Assembly: GCF_001411555.2 (NCBI RefSeq)
Contig: NC_049905.1
Coordinates: 1,798,001-1,862,000 of the forward strand
From: Juglans regia
Lineage: Eukaryota; Streptophyta; Magnoliopsida; Fagales; Juglandaceae
Length of the DNA: 64,000 bases
Reading direction: 5' to 3'
Under the pieces are notes generated by a model. It did not search any database. It worked only from the letters and a program-made list of their open reading frames with translations, and was not told the DNA's origin. The translations under genes were made by a program, and so were the position numbers. Of the stretch, positions 10,941 through 29,222 are shown one piece after another (within the stretch, counting starts at the first letter, position 1; every line of letters begins with the position of its first letter).

Positions 10941-12732
10941 CTCTTGCAACTGTGGCAATACTTTTCCTTCAGAAAACAAGTCAATTACAATGCCTGACAT
11001 TGTTGCAAGCACATATTAGTGAAACCAAAACAAAAACCTTCCTTCCTCATGGACGAAATAAGTAAAATATAGACTTTTCTTGAGATGGAAGTGGAATAAA
11101 AAGACTTGAAAATTATATATGGATTGCAAAAGAAAATCCTCCTTCACCATTATTTTTTCCTTTCTATGAGACAAGTAAAGAGGTCAAGAGACACTACCAA
11201 GAAGGCGTACAACCCATCCAACAGTGTTAAAATGAAACAGTAGGAGGTGAGCTAGGAAATACAAAAAGCTAGGCGGACAAGGATCTTACCAGCATATCCT
11301 TCAGAAACATTAACTAATTGTGAAAGGGCATCACTGATATGAACATTAAGGATGCCACCAGCTACAGTATGTTTCTCAAGATATGACAGCCCAAGATATT
11401 CTCTTGCTTTATCGATCAACTAATGAAAAAAAAAAAATCATGTAAGGATGTAGTCACCTTGGGAACAAAAAGCTTGAAGCATTTAAATGATACAGATATG
11501 GTACTAGAGAAAGAATATATTTGGATTTGGTTAAGAGTTAAAACACTTGAGACCATTGTAATAAAGATGGCATTCCTTCTACGTTGACAGAACACTATAC
11601 AACACCACCGTTATAACCATAAAAAATTATTGCAACTTCCTTTTTCCTATGACTACTGTAGATAACAATTGCAATTTAATAGCCACAATTGTACTTGCAC
11701 CTTAAAAAAAGGATGAAAATTACTGTTAAATCCTAACATTGTCTCACATGTGGGTTTTCAAATCCTATAATTAATAAATTCCATGGGCTTGTAAATTATG
11801 CATGCTACCTGAAATAGGTCCATTAATCCTATTTAATGCATATCTTAGATGTTGATGGAATAGACTTGGTAAAGTAGAGATAATATACATGCAGCCCTCT
11901 ACAGCGTGCATGAACCAGAAACAGTGCACATTTTTCAATCCCAGTGCTAAGACCTGTTAGTCTCAATGTCTTCTTGCCTATTTAACATTTCAATCGATCA
12001 AAGGTACTGAAAATTTGTAGAAGTTTATAGATGTATGTGGTATGCAAATATGTGCTCTTTATCAAGATATTGAAAAAACTACATGAAAAACAATCCAATG
12101 CCTTCCAATTATCAGAGTTTCTGGGTGGTATAACTAGCACATTGCAATGAGTTTCCTCTAGGCTCCCTCTTGAAAATTAGTTGAAGAGAAAAGTAATTTA
12201 AAGCATTTTGAGCTTGAAGTTGGTCCCAAATGTGTATATATATTTATATATATAGCCTCAAGTAACTTTTTAATTAGTAAGTTCACTGGTCTTTGGGGGT
12301 CTCAAATCTAAAAGTATATTACTGACAGTAACCATCTAACTGACACATTGCAAGACCAACAATAGGCCTATAGAAAAGCAAAATACAGACTTCATATAAA
12401 ATGAAGTTAATTTATTAGGAAGAAACCAGATCATGATGGAAATCATCATTTTTCTTAATATATATATATATAAGTCTACTGGAAAAGATACTTAGGGGTT
12501 CCTTACAATTCCATCAATCTCCCAGCCATCAAGTTGCAATGAAGGCCACAAGTCAAGCATTAGCCGAGCAGTAGTTCCACCACCCTAAAACATTTAGAAT
12601 AATATGAGTACAGTTCTGGAAATTACATGTTTGGTTCAGAAAGAACGTATCAATGCCATTCCCAACAATTACCAAACCAAAGATGGCAATGGGACCTTTT
12701 GGAACAATAGCAGGCAAGCTAGCAAACTCATC
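10941..12732 (-). pseudogene. captured fragment of a spermidine-synthase-like / SAM-dependent methyltransferase gene (4 exons)
   Basis: Four minus-strand segments translate to one continuous peptide when joined: 12673-12732 (DEFASLPAIVPKGPIAIFGL), 12507-12584 (starting GGGTTARLML), 11290-11419 (starting LIDKAREYLGL) and 10941-10993 (ending GKVLPQLQE). All boundaries have GT donors and AG acceptors, and phases 0, 0 and 1 agree. The GLGGGT loop, the acidic WEID about 20 residues later and the IVIDLFSEG strand are the SAM-type binding fold of the spermidine-synthase-like family. About 89 residues are covered. I found no start exon or C-terminal exons, so the piece is partial and lies wholly inside the CACTA element. 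Introns are retained, so capture was from genomic DNA rather than cDNA. It could still be transcribed as a chimera. Confidence 0.8.
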
Positions 12733-13162
12733 CTGCATAACGAAACATAATCCATGAAATGAATAGAACTAATTAATGAATTAATTAAAAAATGCAAGTG
12801 CACACATACACATAGATATTTTAAATATACGTAGAAAGTTAAAATAAATGAAAAGCATGCAGCCTCCTTACACTTCTATCCTCCCTCTCTCTCTAAACAG
12901 ATACCCAATGCCAAAATCTTGCCCTAATCTGATACCCACATCAACATGTATACAAAATCCCAATACACAAAAAAATCTTGTACAAGAAAGGACCTGCTTT
13001 TAGATTCAAACATCTAGAAATTAGTCTACAAACAAAAAGGCCAATTTTTGTGAAGTAACTAGCACGGATGAAGGGGGAGAGAACAGAAAATGAGTTGCAG
13101 AGATACCTATAGTGAAAGCAAATCACTCTGAGACGAATGATGGAGGCATGTGATTTTGTATG

Positions 13163-13473
13163 GAGAGGAAATGACAACCCAAGCTTTCGCGAAAGGAAAA
13201 TTAAGTGGAGGAGTAGAAGCTTTGTGCCCTGATGTCAAAAATGGAGATGAAGTCGTGTGGGGGTGGGTGGATTTGCAGGTAGGCGAAAATGGGAAAGAAC
13301 GTACGTCGAAGTGGAGAAGGGTGGAAATGACGAGGATCCTAGCTTCCGCAGAAGGGAAATGAAGAGGACTACATAGCTTTGTACCTTGATGTTGAAAATG
13401 GAGATGAAGCCGTGTGGGGGTGGGGGGATTTGCAGGTAGGCGAAAATGGGAAGAACGTCGAAGTGGAGAAGGG
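13163..13473. repeat. tandem duplication (about 157-bp period) inside the CACTA element
   Basis: The block around 13218-13321 recurs at 13375-13473 with small differences. Both contain AATGGAGATGAAG, GTGTGGGGGTGGG and GATTTGCAGGTAGGCGAAAA. Similarity extends further left, to about 13163 in the first copy and 13317 in the second. The block is GC-richer than the rest of the element and has no recognisable protein. Confidence 0.75.
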
Positions 13474-13765
13474 ACCTGTACTAGGGAACAAAACAGGGGG
13501 AAAAAATAAAAGAAAATGCGTTTTGGCACCCAAGAGAAATGTTCCAACGATTTTCCTCCGTTGCAACACATTGTTTCTTATTGCAGCGATTATTTTCGCC
13601 ACAATATAGTAAAAAATCGCTGCAATAAAGAAAATATTGCACCACTGAATTTGAATTCAAAGTCGATGTGAATAAGCTACGACGATTTTATTTTTGCCGC
13701 AAATAGTTACTTATTGCGGCGATTTTTTTTGCAACAAAATAAAATAGGTCATTTTTCTCATAGTG

Positions 13766-14549
13766 ACAATATAATGATGTGGTACATTTTTTAAATGACT
13801 CTATAAGTCAATTATTCCTTAATGTGTGGTTTGGATATAGTGAGATGAGATGAATATTGTTTTGAGATTTGAAAAGTTGAATTGTTTATTATATTTTGTG
13901 TGAAAATTTAATAAAATTATACTGAAAATATGAGATGAGATGAAATATTTTTACTATCCAAACAGAGTTTAAAATGTCTCACGCCAACTAATATTATTAG
14001 AAATGATAAAATTTAGAAAAATGATTTGTATAGTTCTAGATATGCAAGTTCTATATAATTCTATTAGAAGAATATATAAATATAAGATTTACACGAATAA
14101 AATTATTTTTTTAATAATAAAAAAAAATTCTAGATACGATGCTTCCATATTCTAAAGATGTATACGACGTTATTTTTAAAATTTAAGATTTAAATTGATG
14201 GAAGGATAGCAGTAGTACATGATTCACAAGCGTCCTTGATTTCAACAGATAATGCCCGATTCTACATAAACGACATGTGTAGTGTGAGTTTATTCCGAAT
14301 AAAAGACAGAATCAGTGAACAACGTTAGTTCCCCGATCGCGTCCTCTATGCTCGGCGTCCTTGGAAATCGATAGAATTACTCGCCGGAAGAAACGGGCTC
14401 GACAGTGTATTGAGAAATAACTGAGAGAGGAGCGGAACATTCATAATTCATTGTCCGGTGGCCGGAGGGAAAACTCGCAACAAAAGAGAATGCACGGTTG
14501 GTTGAATGTTGGGGGCCGGCTGGAAAATTCAGGGCCAAGCGCATAAAAG
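13766..14549. other. intergenic stretch between CACTA and the chromovirus
   Basis: It holds one fold-back element (13829-13963) and AT-rich sequence. The last 220 bp (about 14330-14549) are GC-richer. They probably represent the original upstream promoter DNA of KDSA, now separated from the gene by the retrotransposon. No coding sequence seen. Confidence 0.5.
13829..13963. repeat. fold-back element, family A (GTTTGGAT ends), copy 1
   Basis: Starts GGTTTGGATATAGTGAGATGAG and ends ATGAAATATTTTTACTATCCAAAC in inverted relation, with an AT-rich core containing GAATTGTTTATTATATTTTG. The same plan recurs at least ten more times in the window. Confidence 0.65.
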
Positions 14550-14960
14550 TGTAATGGCTAAAAGTTAGTTAGACAGTTAGTTAATAAAGAGAGAGCAGTC
14601 GAGATTGTTAAGGGGTTTAAACGGGGAATTTCATCTTTAATGAAACGGTGAGTTTTGTTTAGTGTAAGGGAATAACGGTTTTAACTGAAATGGGTTAAGG
14701 TGGTGAGTTTGTTACATTTCAATATGGGGCGTTTTGATCACTCGAGTGTTATAAATACTGAGTGTATTGTAATTACAGAGTATCATCAGAATCAATAAGG
14801 CAATTGTTTTGGAGGTTGGAGGTTCCGAGAATACCTCTTCCGAGAATCAACAAAGGATTATTGGGTTTTTCTCAATACTGTTCATGTTATTCTCTCTGGA
14901 GTGTTGTTCTTACATTCGGTTGTCTAAGTTCTGGGTAAATTCACTAGTTTACCCATAACA
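14550..14960 (+). repeat. 5' LTR (411 bp)
   Basis: Runs from TGTAATGGC to CCATAACA and contains a TATA box (TATAAATA, 14750-14757). It is preceded by the target duplication AAAAG and followed by the primer-binding site. Confidence 0.95.
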
Positions 14961-14988
14961 ATTGGTATCAGTAGTACTCGATCCTGTG

Positions 14989-17900
14989 ATGGCAGACGGC
15001 ACACATGGAGCTCTGAAGAATCAGCAAGATGGATCCCAGAAGCAGCAAGAAATGGTGCATAGACAGTTGGAGAACCATCAACAATGCATTACTGCAATGT
15101 CAACAAGGTTAGAACAAGTTTTTGATATGCTACGATCTTTGGTTGAGTCTTCTAGTGTTAATACAAGTGAACCTAGAGGTCATGAAGATAGGGCAATCCA
15201 GAGAAGTTTTCGCTTGGATTTTCCACGATTTAGTGGATGTGATCCTGTTGGATGGGTTTTTAAAGCTAATCAGTACTTTGATTTTTATCAAACACCATTT
15301 CATCAAAAATTAATGGTGGCCTCATATCATATGGAGGGTGAGGCGTTAGTTTGGTACCAAACTGCTTTTAACTCAGGTCAGTTCAATTATTGGGAGTCAT
15401 TGGTTATGGCAATGCAAGTGAGATTTGGGCCATCTGCATATGATGACCCAATGGAGGCATTAACCAAGTTAAAACAGACCACATCTGTTACTGGGTATAA
15501 ATCACAGTTTGAAGCCTTGACAAATAGGTTGATAGGCTTGTCTGAGAAGCATTTACTTAGTTGTTTTGTGAGTGGTCTGAAAGATGAAATCAGGTTACTT
15601 GTGAAGATGTTCAATCCAGTGAATCTTGGAGCTGCTTTTGGATTGGCAAAAATCCAAGAAGAGTACTTGTCAGCTATTAAAAAACCATGGAGAGGTGTTT
15701 CAGCAATGAGTGAATCTATGGTGGAAGGCAACAGATTCCAGAAGCCTCATGTGGCAGTTAAGAGAATTTTTTCTTCACAAATGGATGAAAAAAGGAAGAA
15801 AGGGTTATGTTACCATTGTGATGAAAAATGGAACCCCACGCACATATGTAAGACTCCCAAAGTGTATCTGTTACATGTTGAGGATACTGCTGGTAGTACC
15901 TTAGAAATACAGGAGGAGGGAGATGAGACTCTAGTGACCAATGAACAATTAGTGACAGAAGAAGAAGAAGGGCTGGAGGTGTCCATTAATGCAATATCTG
16001 GCTGCTCTAACAATAATGTCATGAAGTTGTTAGGCAGGATTGGAAGTTGTGTGGTTGAAATTTTAGTGGACTCGGGGAGTACACATAATTTTTTGGATCC
16101 ATTGGTGGTACAAGCAGCAAAACTTAAAGTACATGATGATTTGAAGTTACAAGTGAGAGTAGCCAATGGTGACAAGTTGGTAAGCAGTGGCAGTTGTGAA
16201 GAAGTCATCAAGGTTCAAGACTCAAAGTTTAGAATTCCATTTCATGTGTTAGCCTTGGGTGGTTGTGACATAGTATTGGGGGTTCAATGGCTAAAGACCT
16301 TGGGGCTAATCTGTTGGGATTTTAATTCCATGTCTATGAGTTTTACAGTGGGGCAATCCAAGATCACCTTACATGGGTTGAAGTCTGATGGCATGAAGCT
16401 TCAAAATGGAGAGGGCAATTTAAAGTCTGCGTTGGTGAGACAGCAGGGTTGGTTTTTGCAGCTGAGAACTGAGGACTCAATAGAGAAACCTGGAAGTCAG
16501 GTGCACGAGGTAGAAGAACTATTACAAGGGTTCGAGCATGTCTTTGCTGAACCTGTGGGTTTACCGCCCATAAGATCTTTCGATCATCATATTCCTCTTA
16601 GAGAGGGAACTGGTCCTGTTTCAATCAAGCCTTATAGATACCCTCATTATCAGAAAACTGAGATTGAGAATATTGTTCAGGATTTGTTGAAATCTGGGGT
16701 GGTGAGGCCAAGTCAGAGCCCCTTTTCTTCACCAGTGCTTCTTGTTAAAAAGTCTGATGGTTCATGGAGGATGTGTGTGGACTATCGAGCATTAAATCAA
16801 GTAACCATCAAGGATAAGTTCCCCATTCATGTGATTGATGAGTTACTGGATGAATTATATAGAGCAACAATATTTTCCTAGCTGGACTTGAGATCTGGAT
16901 ATCACCAGATTCGAGTTAAAGATGTGAATATTGAGAAAACAGCCTTTAAAACTCATGAGGGGCACTATGAGTTCTTAGTAATGCCTTTTGGGCTTACTAA
17001 TGCTCCTGCTACATTTCAAACTTTGATGAATGATGTGTTTAAACCTTTTTTAAGAAGGTTTGTCTTGGTTTTTTTTTATGACATATTGGTTTACAACAGG
17101 AACTTGGTGGACCATATTGCACATTTGAGATCAGTGCTAGAAGTTTTAAGGCAACATACACTCTATGCAAAGAGGTCAAAATGAAAGTTTGCAATGCATG
17201 AAGTTGATTACCTCGGCCATATCATTTCTGGTTGTGGTGTTAAAGCTGATCCTTCCAAGATTATGTCCATGATTGACTGGCCTATTCCAAAATCCTTGAA
17301 GGCCTTGAGAGGATTTCTCGGACTTATTGGTTATTACAAGAAATTCATCAAAGATTATGGATCCATTGCTGCCCCATTAACAGTGTTGTTGAAGAAAAAT
17401 GCTTTCCATTGGACTGAGGAGGCATCTCAGGCCTTCCAACACTTGAAGAAAGCTGTTACTAGTCCACCAGTACTCAGATTGCCTGATTTTTCTAAAAGCT
17501 TCACTATTGAGTGTGATGCTTCAGGCTTTGGGTTAGGAGCTGTTCTCATGCAAGACAATCAACCTATTGCTTTTTATAGCAAGGCATTAAAAGGTAAAGC
17601 ATTACTTTTATCCACCTATGAGAAGGAGTTACTAGCTCTTGTTTCAGCTGTAGCTAAATGGAGGCCTTATTTTTTGGGGACTGTGTTTAAAATAAAGACT
17701 GATCAGCAAGCTCTTAAGTACTTACTAGAGCAAAGGGTTGGCACAGAAACTCAACAGAAATGGCTTCTGAAGTTGATTGGCTACGATTTTACTATAGATT
17801 ACAAGAGAGAGAAAGAAAACAAGGTAGCTGATGCTCTTTCTAGGAAGTCTGAAGAACAATCAGCAACCTTAGCGCTTATCACTTTTCCTACCTCTCTTTG

Positions 17901-19332
17901 GGTGGAAGAATTAAAACAAAGTTATCAACTTTGTCCCATAATCCAAGACATCTATGAGAAGTTGCAACAAGGATCAGAGGGTCCTAAGCACTTCACATTA
18001 CAACAAGGCTTGTTATTAAGGAAAGGGAAATTTGTGGTGGTTTCAAATTCACCATTCAAGGCTAAAGTATTGCATCACATTCACAATAGTCCACAAGCTG
18101 GCCACGTGGGCTACCATAAAACACTACATAGGGCCAAGTTGGATTTCTACTGGAAAGGAATGCGCAAGGATATTAAAACTTTGGTTCGAGAATGTGAAGT
18201 ATGTCAAACATGCAAACATGAAAATGTGCATCTAGCTGGCCTTTTGCAACCTCTACCTGTTCCTTCCTCACCTTAGGCAGATATTTCTATGGATTTCATT
18301 GAGGGTCTTCCTCTTTCTGGTGGTTACAATGTGATTTTTACTGTGGTGGACAGATTCACCAAGTTTGGACATTTTTTTCCCTTGGCACATCCCTATTCAG
18401 CAAGTAAAGTAGCTCAGGTTTTCTTCTCTGGTGTCTTTAAACTGCATGGGCTACCTTAATCAATTGTATCAGATCGTGATGCTATTTTCACTAGTAATTT
18501 TTGGAAGGAGCTTTTCAAATTGCAAGACACTTCCCTCAATTTCAGTTCTGCCTATTATCCTCAATCGGATGGGCAAACTGAGGCCTTGAATAAAACTCTT
18601 GAAGGGTATTTGAGATGTTATACCAGTGACAAACCAAATGAGTGGAGTTTGTGGATTCCTTTGGCTGAATGGTGTTACAACACCACTTGTCACTCTTCCA
18701 TTAAAGTCTGCCCTTTTGAAGCACTTTATGGATACTTACCTCCTAAATTGGTTTCTTATGTAGCTGGTACCTCAGTCAATCCTGCAGTAGACTAGCAACT
18801 TAAAACCAGAGAACAGCTTTGGTTAATGCTAAGGGAGAATTTGCTGAAGTCACAGAACAGGATGAAGGAGTTTGCAGATAGAAAAAGAACTGAGAGGAAA
18901 TTTCAAGTGGGTGATTGGGTCTTCCTTAGATTGCAGCCATACAGACAGAAAACTGTCTCCCTACACCACAATCTGAAATTATCTCCAAGGTTTTTTGGAC
19001 CTTTTCAGGTTTTAGGAAGAGTTGGGACAGTTGCCTACAGACTCAACTTGCCTCCTTCTACAAAGATACATCTTGTTGTACATGTGTCATGTTTGAAGAA
19101 AAAGTTAGGTCAGAATGTGATTCCACTTCCTACACTACCTCCTTTGGACTCTCAAGGACAAGTGCAACCTGAACCTGAAGTGATCTTACAAAGAAGAGTG
19201 AAGAAAATCAGAAACCATGTTGTCACAGAAGTATTGGTGAAATGGCTAGGAGCTCCTATTGAAGATAGTACTTGGGAACTTCTGTGGACATTGAGAGATT
19301 GTTATCCCCACCTTGTGGGCAAGGTCCTCTAG
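14989..19332 (+). pseudogene. chromovirus gag-pol polyprotein with five premature stops
   Basis: A single-frame gag-pol starting at ATG 14989. The domains in order are: gag (FRLDFPRFSG ... ALVWYQTA); a zinc knuckle of the C-x2-C-x7-H-x-C form (CYHCDEKWNPTHIC); aspartic protease (LVDSGSTHNF); reverse transcriptase; RNase H (IECDASG); integrase with HHCC head and DDE core; and a chromodomain-like tail (VKWLGAPIEDSTWE). In-frame stops lie at 16879-16881, 17182-17184, 18274-18276, 18457-18459 and 18793-18795. The frame never shifts. The first Asp of the FFDD catalytic pair in reverse transcriptase is replaced by Tyr (codon 17077-17079), which by itself would abolish polymerase activity. The natural end is TAG 19330-19332. 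The element cannot make its own functional pol. Confidence 0.93.
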
Positions 19333-19369
19333 TGGGGAGGATTAAGTCCTTGTGGTCAAGGACTTTGTT

Positions 19370-19382
19370 AAGGGGAAGGGGA
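19370..19382 (+). other. polypurine tract
   Basis: AAGGGGAAGGGGA immediately precedes the 3' LTR and is the expected plus-strand primer. Confidence 0.85.
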
Positions 19383-19793
19383 TGTAATGGCTAAAAGTTA
19401 GTTAGACAGTTAGTTAATAAAGAGAGAGCAGTCGAGATTGTTAAGGGGTTTAAACGGGGAGTTTCATCTTTAATGAAACGGTGAGTTTTGTTTAGTGTAA
19501 GGGAATAACGATTTTAACTGAAATTGGTTAAGGCGGTGAGTTTGTTACATTTCAATACGGGGCATTTTGATCACTCGAGTGTTATAAATACTAAGTGCAT
19601 TGTAATTACAGAGTATCATCAGAATCAATAAGGCAATTGTTTTGGAGGTTGGAGGTTCCTAGAATACCTCTTCCGAGAATCAACAAAGGATTCTTGGGTT
19701 TTTCTCAATACTGTTCATGTTATTCTCTCTAGAGTGTTATTCTTCCATTCGGTTGTCTAAGTTCTGGATAAATTCACTAATTTATCCATAACA
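19383..19793 (+). repeat. 3' LTR (411 bp)
   Basis: Same length as the 5' LTR, from TGTAATGGC to CCATAACA, with TATA box 19583-19590. It faces the KDSA gene in the same orientation; its right end is 545 bp before the KDSA start codon. Confidence 0.95.
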
Positions 19794-20337
19794 AAAAGAC
19801 AGAACACGGTACCATGGATGATGGATAGCAACTGTTGCAGCCTGATCATGCACTGCACAGCTTAAAAAGAAGAAAGAAGAATAAAGAAATCAATGACTCT
19901 TAACTCAAGTGCAATTTCACTATGGAAATCGAAGGTGCATTCGGAGAGAGAGAGAGAGAGAGAACGCAAGGACAATATTGTCATTTCGTTGTTGGTGAAA
20001 CTCTGTTGATTCACTTGGACCGCTCACTCTGTCACTCCAGTGAGATCTGTCTCTTCTCTCTCCCCCTCTCTCTCTTTCGCTCGCGCATCGGATCAATCAG
20101 GTATGGACTGATATTATTTTCTATTCTTCAGATTTGCACCGCAAAGAGAGCTCTTAGATCGTGTTCACTCTGATAGACAAAAATCACCGAATTTTCTTTT
20201 TCGCTTTACACTCTGGTTGGTTGCTAAGAAAATGCAGGAATAGTTACGATGATTTGGCTTCATTGAAGTTTCTCTCTGGTTTTTCTTTATTTTATTCTGA
20301 ATTATTGCTTCTCTTGTATCTTGGCATAGTGGAGGAG
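19794..20337 (+). promoter_or_regulatory. KDSA proximal promoter and 5' leader with probable leader intron
   Basis: The stretch between the LTR and the KDSA start codon. It holds (GA)n at 19946-19962 and a CT-rich block at 20050-20080, typical of plant core promoter/leader DNA. A splice donor after 20100 (CAG-GTATGG) and an acceptor at 20329 (GGCATAG) suggest a 229-bp intron in the 5' leader, ending eight bases before the ATG. This is inference; transcript reads would settle it. Confidence 0.5.
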
Positions 20338-27100
<6,763 letters not shown>

Positions 27101-27124
27101 AAAGACTAAAAGCTTCTCTCAGTG

Positions 27125-28100
27125 GTGAGTACATACAACCTTTTTTCTTTCCCTTTTTTAGTTGTTGTTGGTTCTTTGGTTTTTCCTGTTTGCTAGAATT
27201 ATGATTATTTTGTCTGATATAATACTTAAGATATACCGTTAAATATATATATATATATATATATACATATATAATACTTAAGATACTACAAAATTATTCT
27301 AGGTCAAACCAATCAATCTCGGTTCATGATTTGGAGGGTTCCAAGACTATAAAGAGTGTGACCCAGAATAAATGGATTATTACTGGAGTTTCATTGCCTT
27401 TCTTATGTCAGAATTTGTCTTGCTTTCACTTTCAGTGTTTCTTATAGGGTTTCAAGTTCTTCGACATCTTAGGCTTTTATTGGCTTAAGTAAAACCTTTT
27501 TTAAAAAAAAAAAAAAAAACAAATAATGATGTAAAAACACAGACTAGTTTAAAAAAAACAAAAAACTAATTCGTATGGTTTTAATTTATTAATTCCTTTA
27601 TCAAGATCATGCAACCACTGAAATCCATAGAAGTAGCTGGTGACCTGATGACTCTCATTTTGCTTTTTGCTGGAGGGAATTAGATGTAGGAACCTGAGGG
27701 GGGTCTGTTTAAGACATTGATTATATGAGTGGAATTATTAAACATTATTGCATTTTCGGTATGGTCGGTCTGTTTACATGACCCACACAATCTTTGTAAC
27801 ATAACAAGTTCCACGCTTGCCAACATGAAAGGTTACATGGAACTTATGCTAGCTGTGTACAAACTTGATCTGCAATTCTTTGGTATCTGATGCTATCCCC
27901 TGAAATTCTGCCATTTTCCCATTTATGATATCTGTTTTTTTTAGACTGCTTTGTTTGCAGTTTGAAGGATGCAGACCAGAATGGAAGTTAGTCAAAGAAG
28001 CTGACACAGAAATGGGTGGAAGATAAAATCTATAACCTATATGTTGTCTTCACTTACTGTTGGTCGTTTTACATGAAGCTTTATGAGTTTTTACATGGAA
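27125..28100 (+). other. KDSA: probable KDSA 3' untranslated region with intron
   Basis: After the stop codon, a donor (AGTG-GTGAGT at 27125) and an acceptor (TTTGTTTGCAG ending 27960) frame a likely 836-bp intron. The following 27961-28100 looks like terminal untranslated exon. The intron contains (TA)n at 27245-27265 and long A-runs near 27503-27520. This is inference from splice signals only. Confidence 0.45.
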
Positions 28101-28224
28101 TTTGAAAACATTTTTTGCACAGTATATTTATGAATTATTCTCCCCACAATAATTCAGTTGTGGTTGAATTGTCTAAACATGAACGAAATTATTATTTTAT
28201 TAAATTGCAGGTGTCATATATGAT

Positions 28225-28872
28225 TAGGGGTGTAAATTCAAACCGGAAAATCGGTCCAGACCGAATCGGACCGGTTCTTAAAATGTGAAAACCGGTCAAT
28301 TCCGGTCTGGTTCCAGTTTAGGGATTTTTTGGACCGGACCGAACCGGACCGGTTGATAAAAAAAATATTTTTATATATAAGTTTTATACAAAATATTATA
28401 TATATATTAAATATTAATATATATAAGTTTTATATATAATGTATAATTATAAATTTATACATTAAATGTTAATTTATAATTTCATATATATATATATTCA
28501 TATATGAAATAGTTTCATATTATAATTTATAAATTATTACATTAAATGTTAATACAATATATAAGTTTATAAATAATACTAATAGTCTAATATAGATTAT
28601 AGTTATACTTATAATTAATACTAAAAGTTTATAACTAATACTAATATTAAATATATAATTTATAACTAATACTAATATATAACTTATAACTATAACAATA
28701 GTCTTAAAAAAATCAGAAAATCGGACCGGACTGGAAACCGGTAAAACCGGAAGTACCGGTTTAGGAGGGTAACCGGTGCGTAATCGGTTTTGGAAAATAC
28801 AAAATCGGTACATATCGGTTCGGTCTTAAATTTTGTCCAAAATTGGATCGGACCGGACCCGTTACACCCATA
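28225..28872. mobile_element. non-autonomous hAT element, copy 1 (648 bp)
   Basis: Terminal inverted repeats TAGGGGTGTAA and TTACACCCATA (one change from perfect) and an 8-bp target duplication TATATGAT (28217-28224 and 28873-28880). TAGGG-type ends with 8-bp duplications are hAT features. Subterminal blocks are built from CCGG(T/A)CCG-like repeats in opposite orientation at the two ends; the centre is very AT-rich. No transposase. It lies just downstream of KDSA, in opposite orientation to copy 3. Confidence 0.85.
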
Positions 28873-29049
28873 TATATGATATGTTCTTCTATATGAAAAT
28901 CAGTTTGCAAAACATACATTTCATTTAATTGACTGGACAAAACTTAATTTGTTAAAAAATTTTAAAATTAAAACCTCGTATCAATCAAGTTTTGCCACGT
29001 GTCTATTTAAATATTGTCGTCAACTTGATGTGTCTATTTCTGCTCTAAG

Positions 29050-29222
29050 GGTGCGTTTAGATATTGAACTGAATTGAGTTGAGATGATAAAATATTGTTA
29101 AAATATTATTATTTATTATTATTATTATTTTAAAATCTAAAAAAGTTGAATTATTTATTATATTTTATATTGAAATTTAAAAAAATTGTAATGATAAGTT
29201 GAGATGAATTGAGCGAAGCATA
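29050..29222. repeat. fold-back element, family A
   Basis: Begins GGTGCGTTTAGATATTGAAC and carries the typical core (GAATTATTTATTATATTTTA). The right end is degraded, so the boundary is approximate. Confidence 0.5.

Larger units (their letters stand above)
8798..13765. mobile_element. non-autonomous CACTA (En/Spm) transposon with captured gene exons
   Basis: The left end reads CACTACAAGGGGAATCACC and the reverse complement of the right end reads CACTATGAGAAAAATGACC, about 13 of 19 bases matching. Both start with the CACTA signature. The element is flanked by the 3-bp direct repeat ACA (8795-8797 and 13766-13768), the target-site size of this superfamily. Subterminal regions (8810-9420 and 13545-13745) are crowded with short GCGAT/ATCGC and GCCGG motifs in both orientations, as in transposase-binding ends. 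No transposase reading frame is visible in the 4968 bp, so it must be mobilised in trans. The interior carries minus-strand exons of a host-type gene and a tandem duplication. Confidence 0.88.
14550..19793 (+). mobile_element. complete but inactive Ty3/gypsy chromovirus
   Basis: A full element of 5244 bp bounded by two 411-bp LTRs (14550-14960 and 19383-19793) and flanked by the 5-bp target duplication AAAAG (14545-14549 and 19794-19798). The primer-binding site (TTGGTATCAG, from 14962) and the polypurine tract (19370-19382) are in place. The internal region is one gag-pol frame with five premature stops. Short LTRs, compact size, a single polyprotein frame and a C-terminal chromodomain suggest the Reina-type branch of chromoviruses, which is inference. 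By eye the two LTRs differ at about 16 positions, 12 of them transitions, so the insertion is not very recent. Confidence 0.95.
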
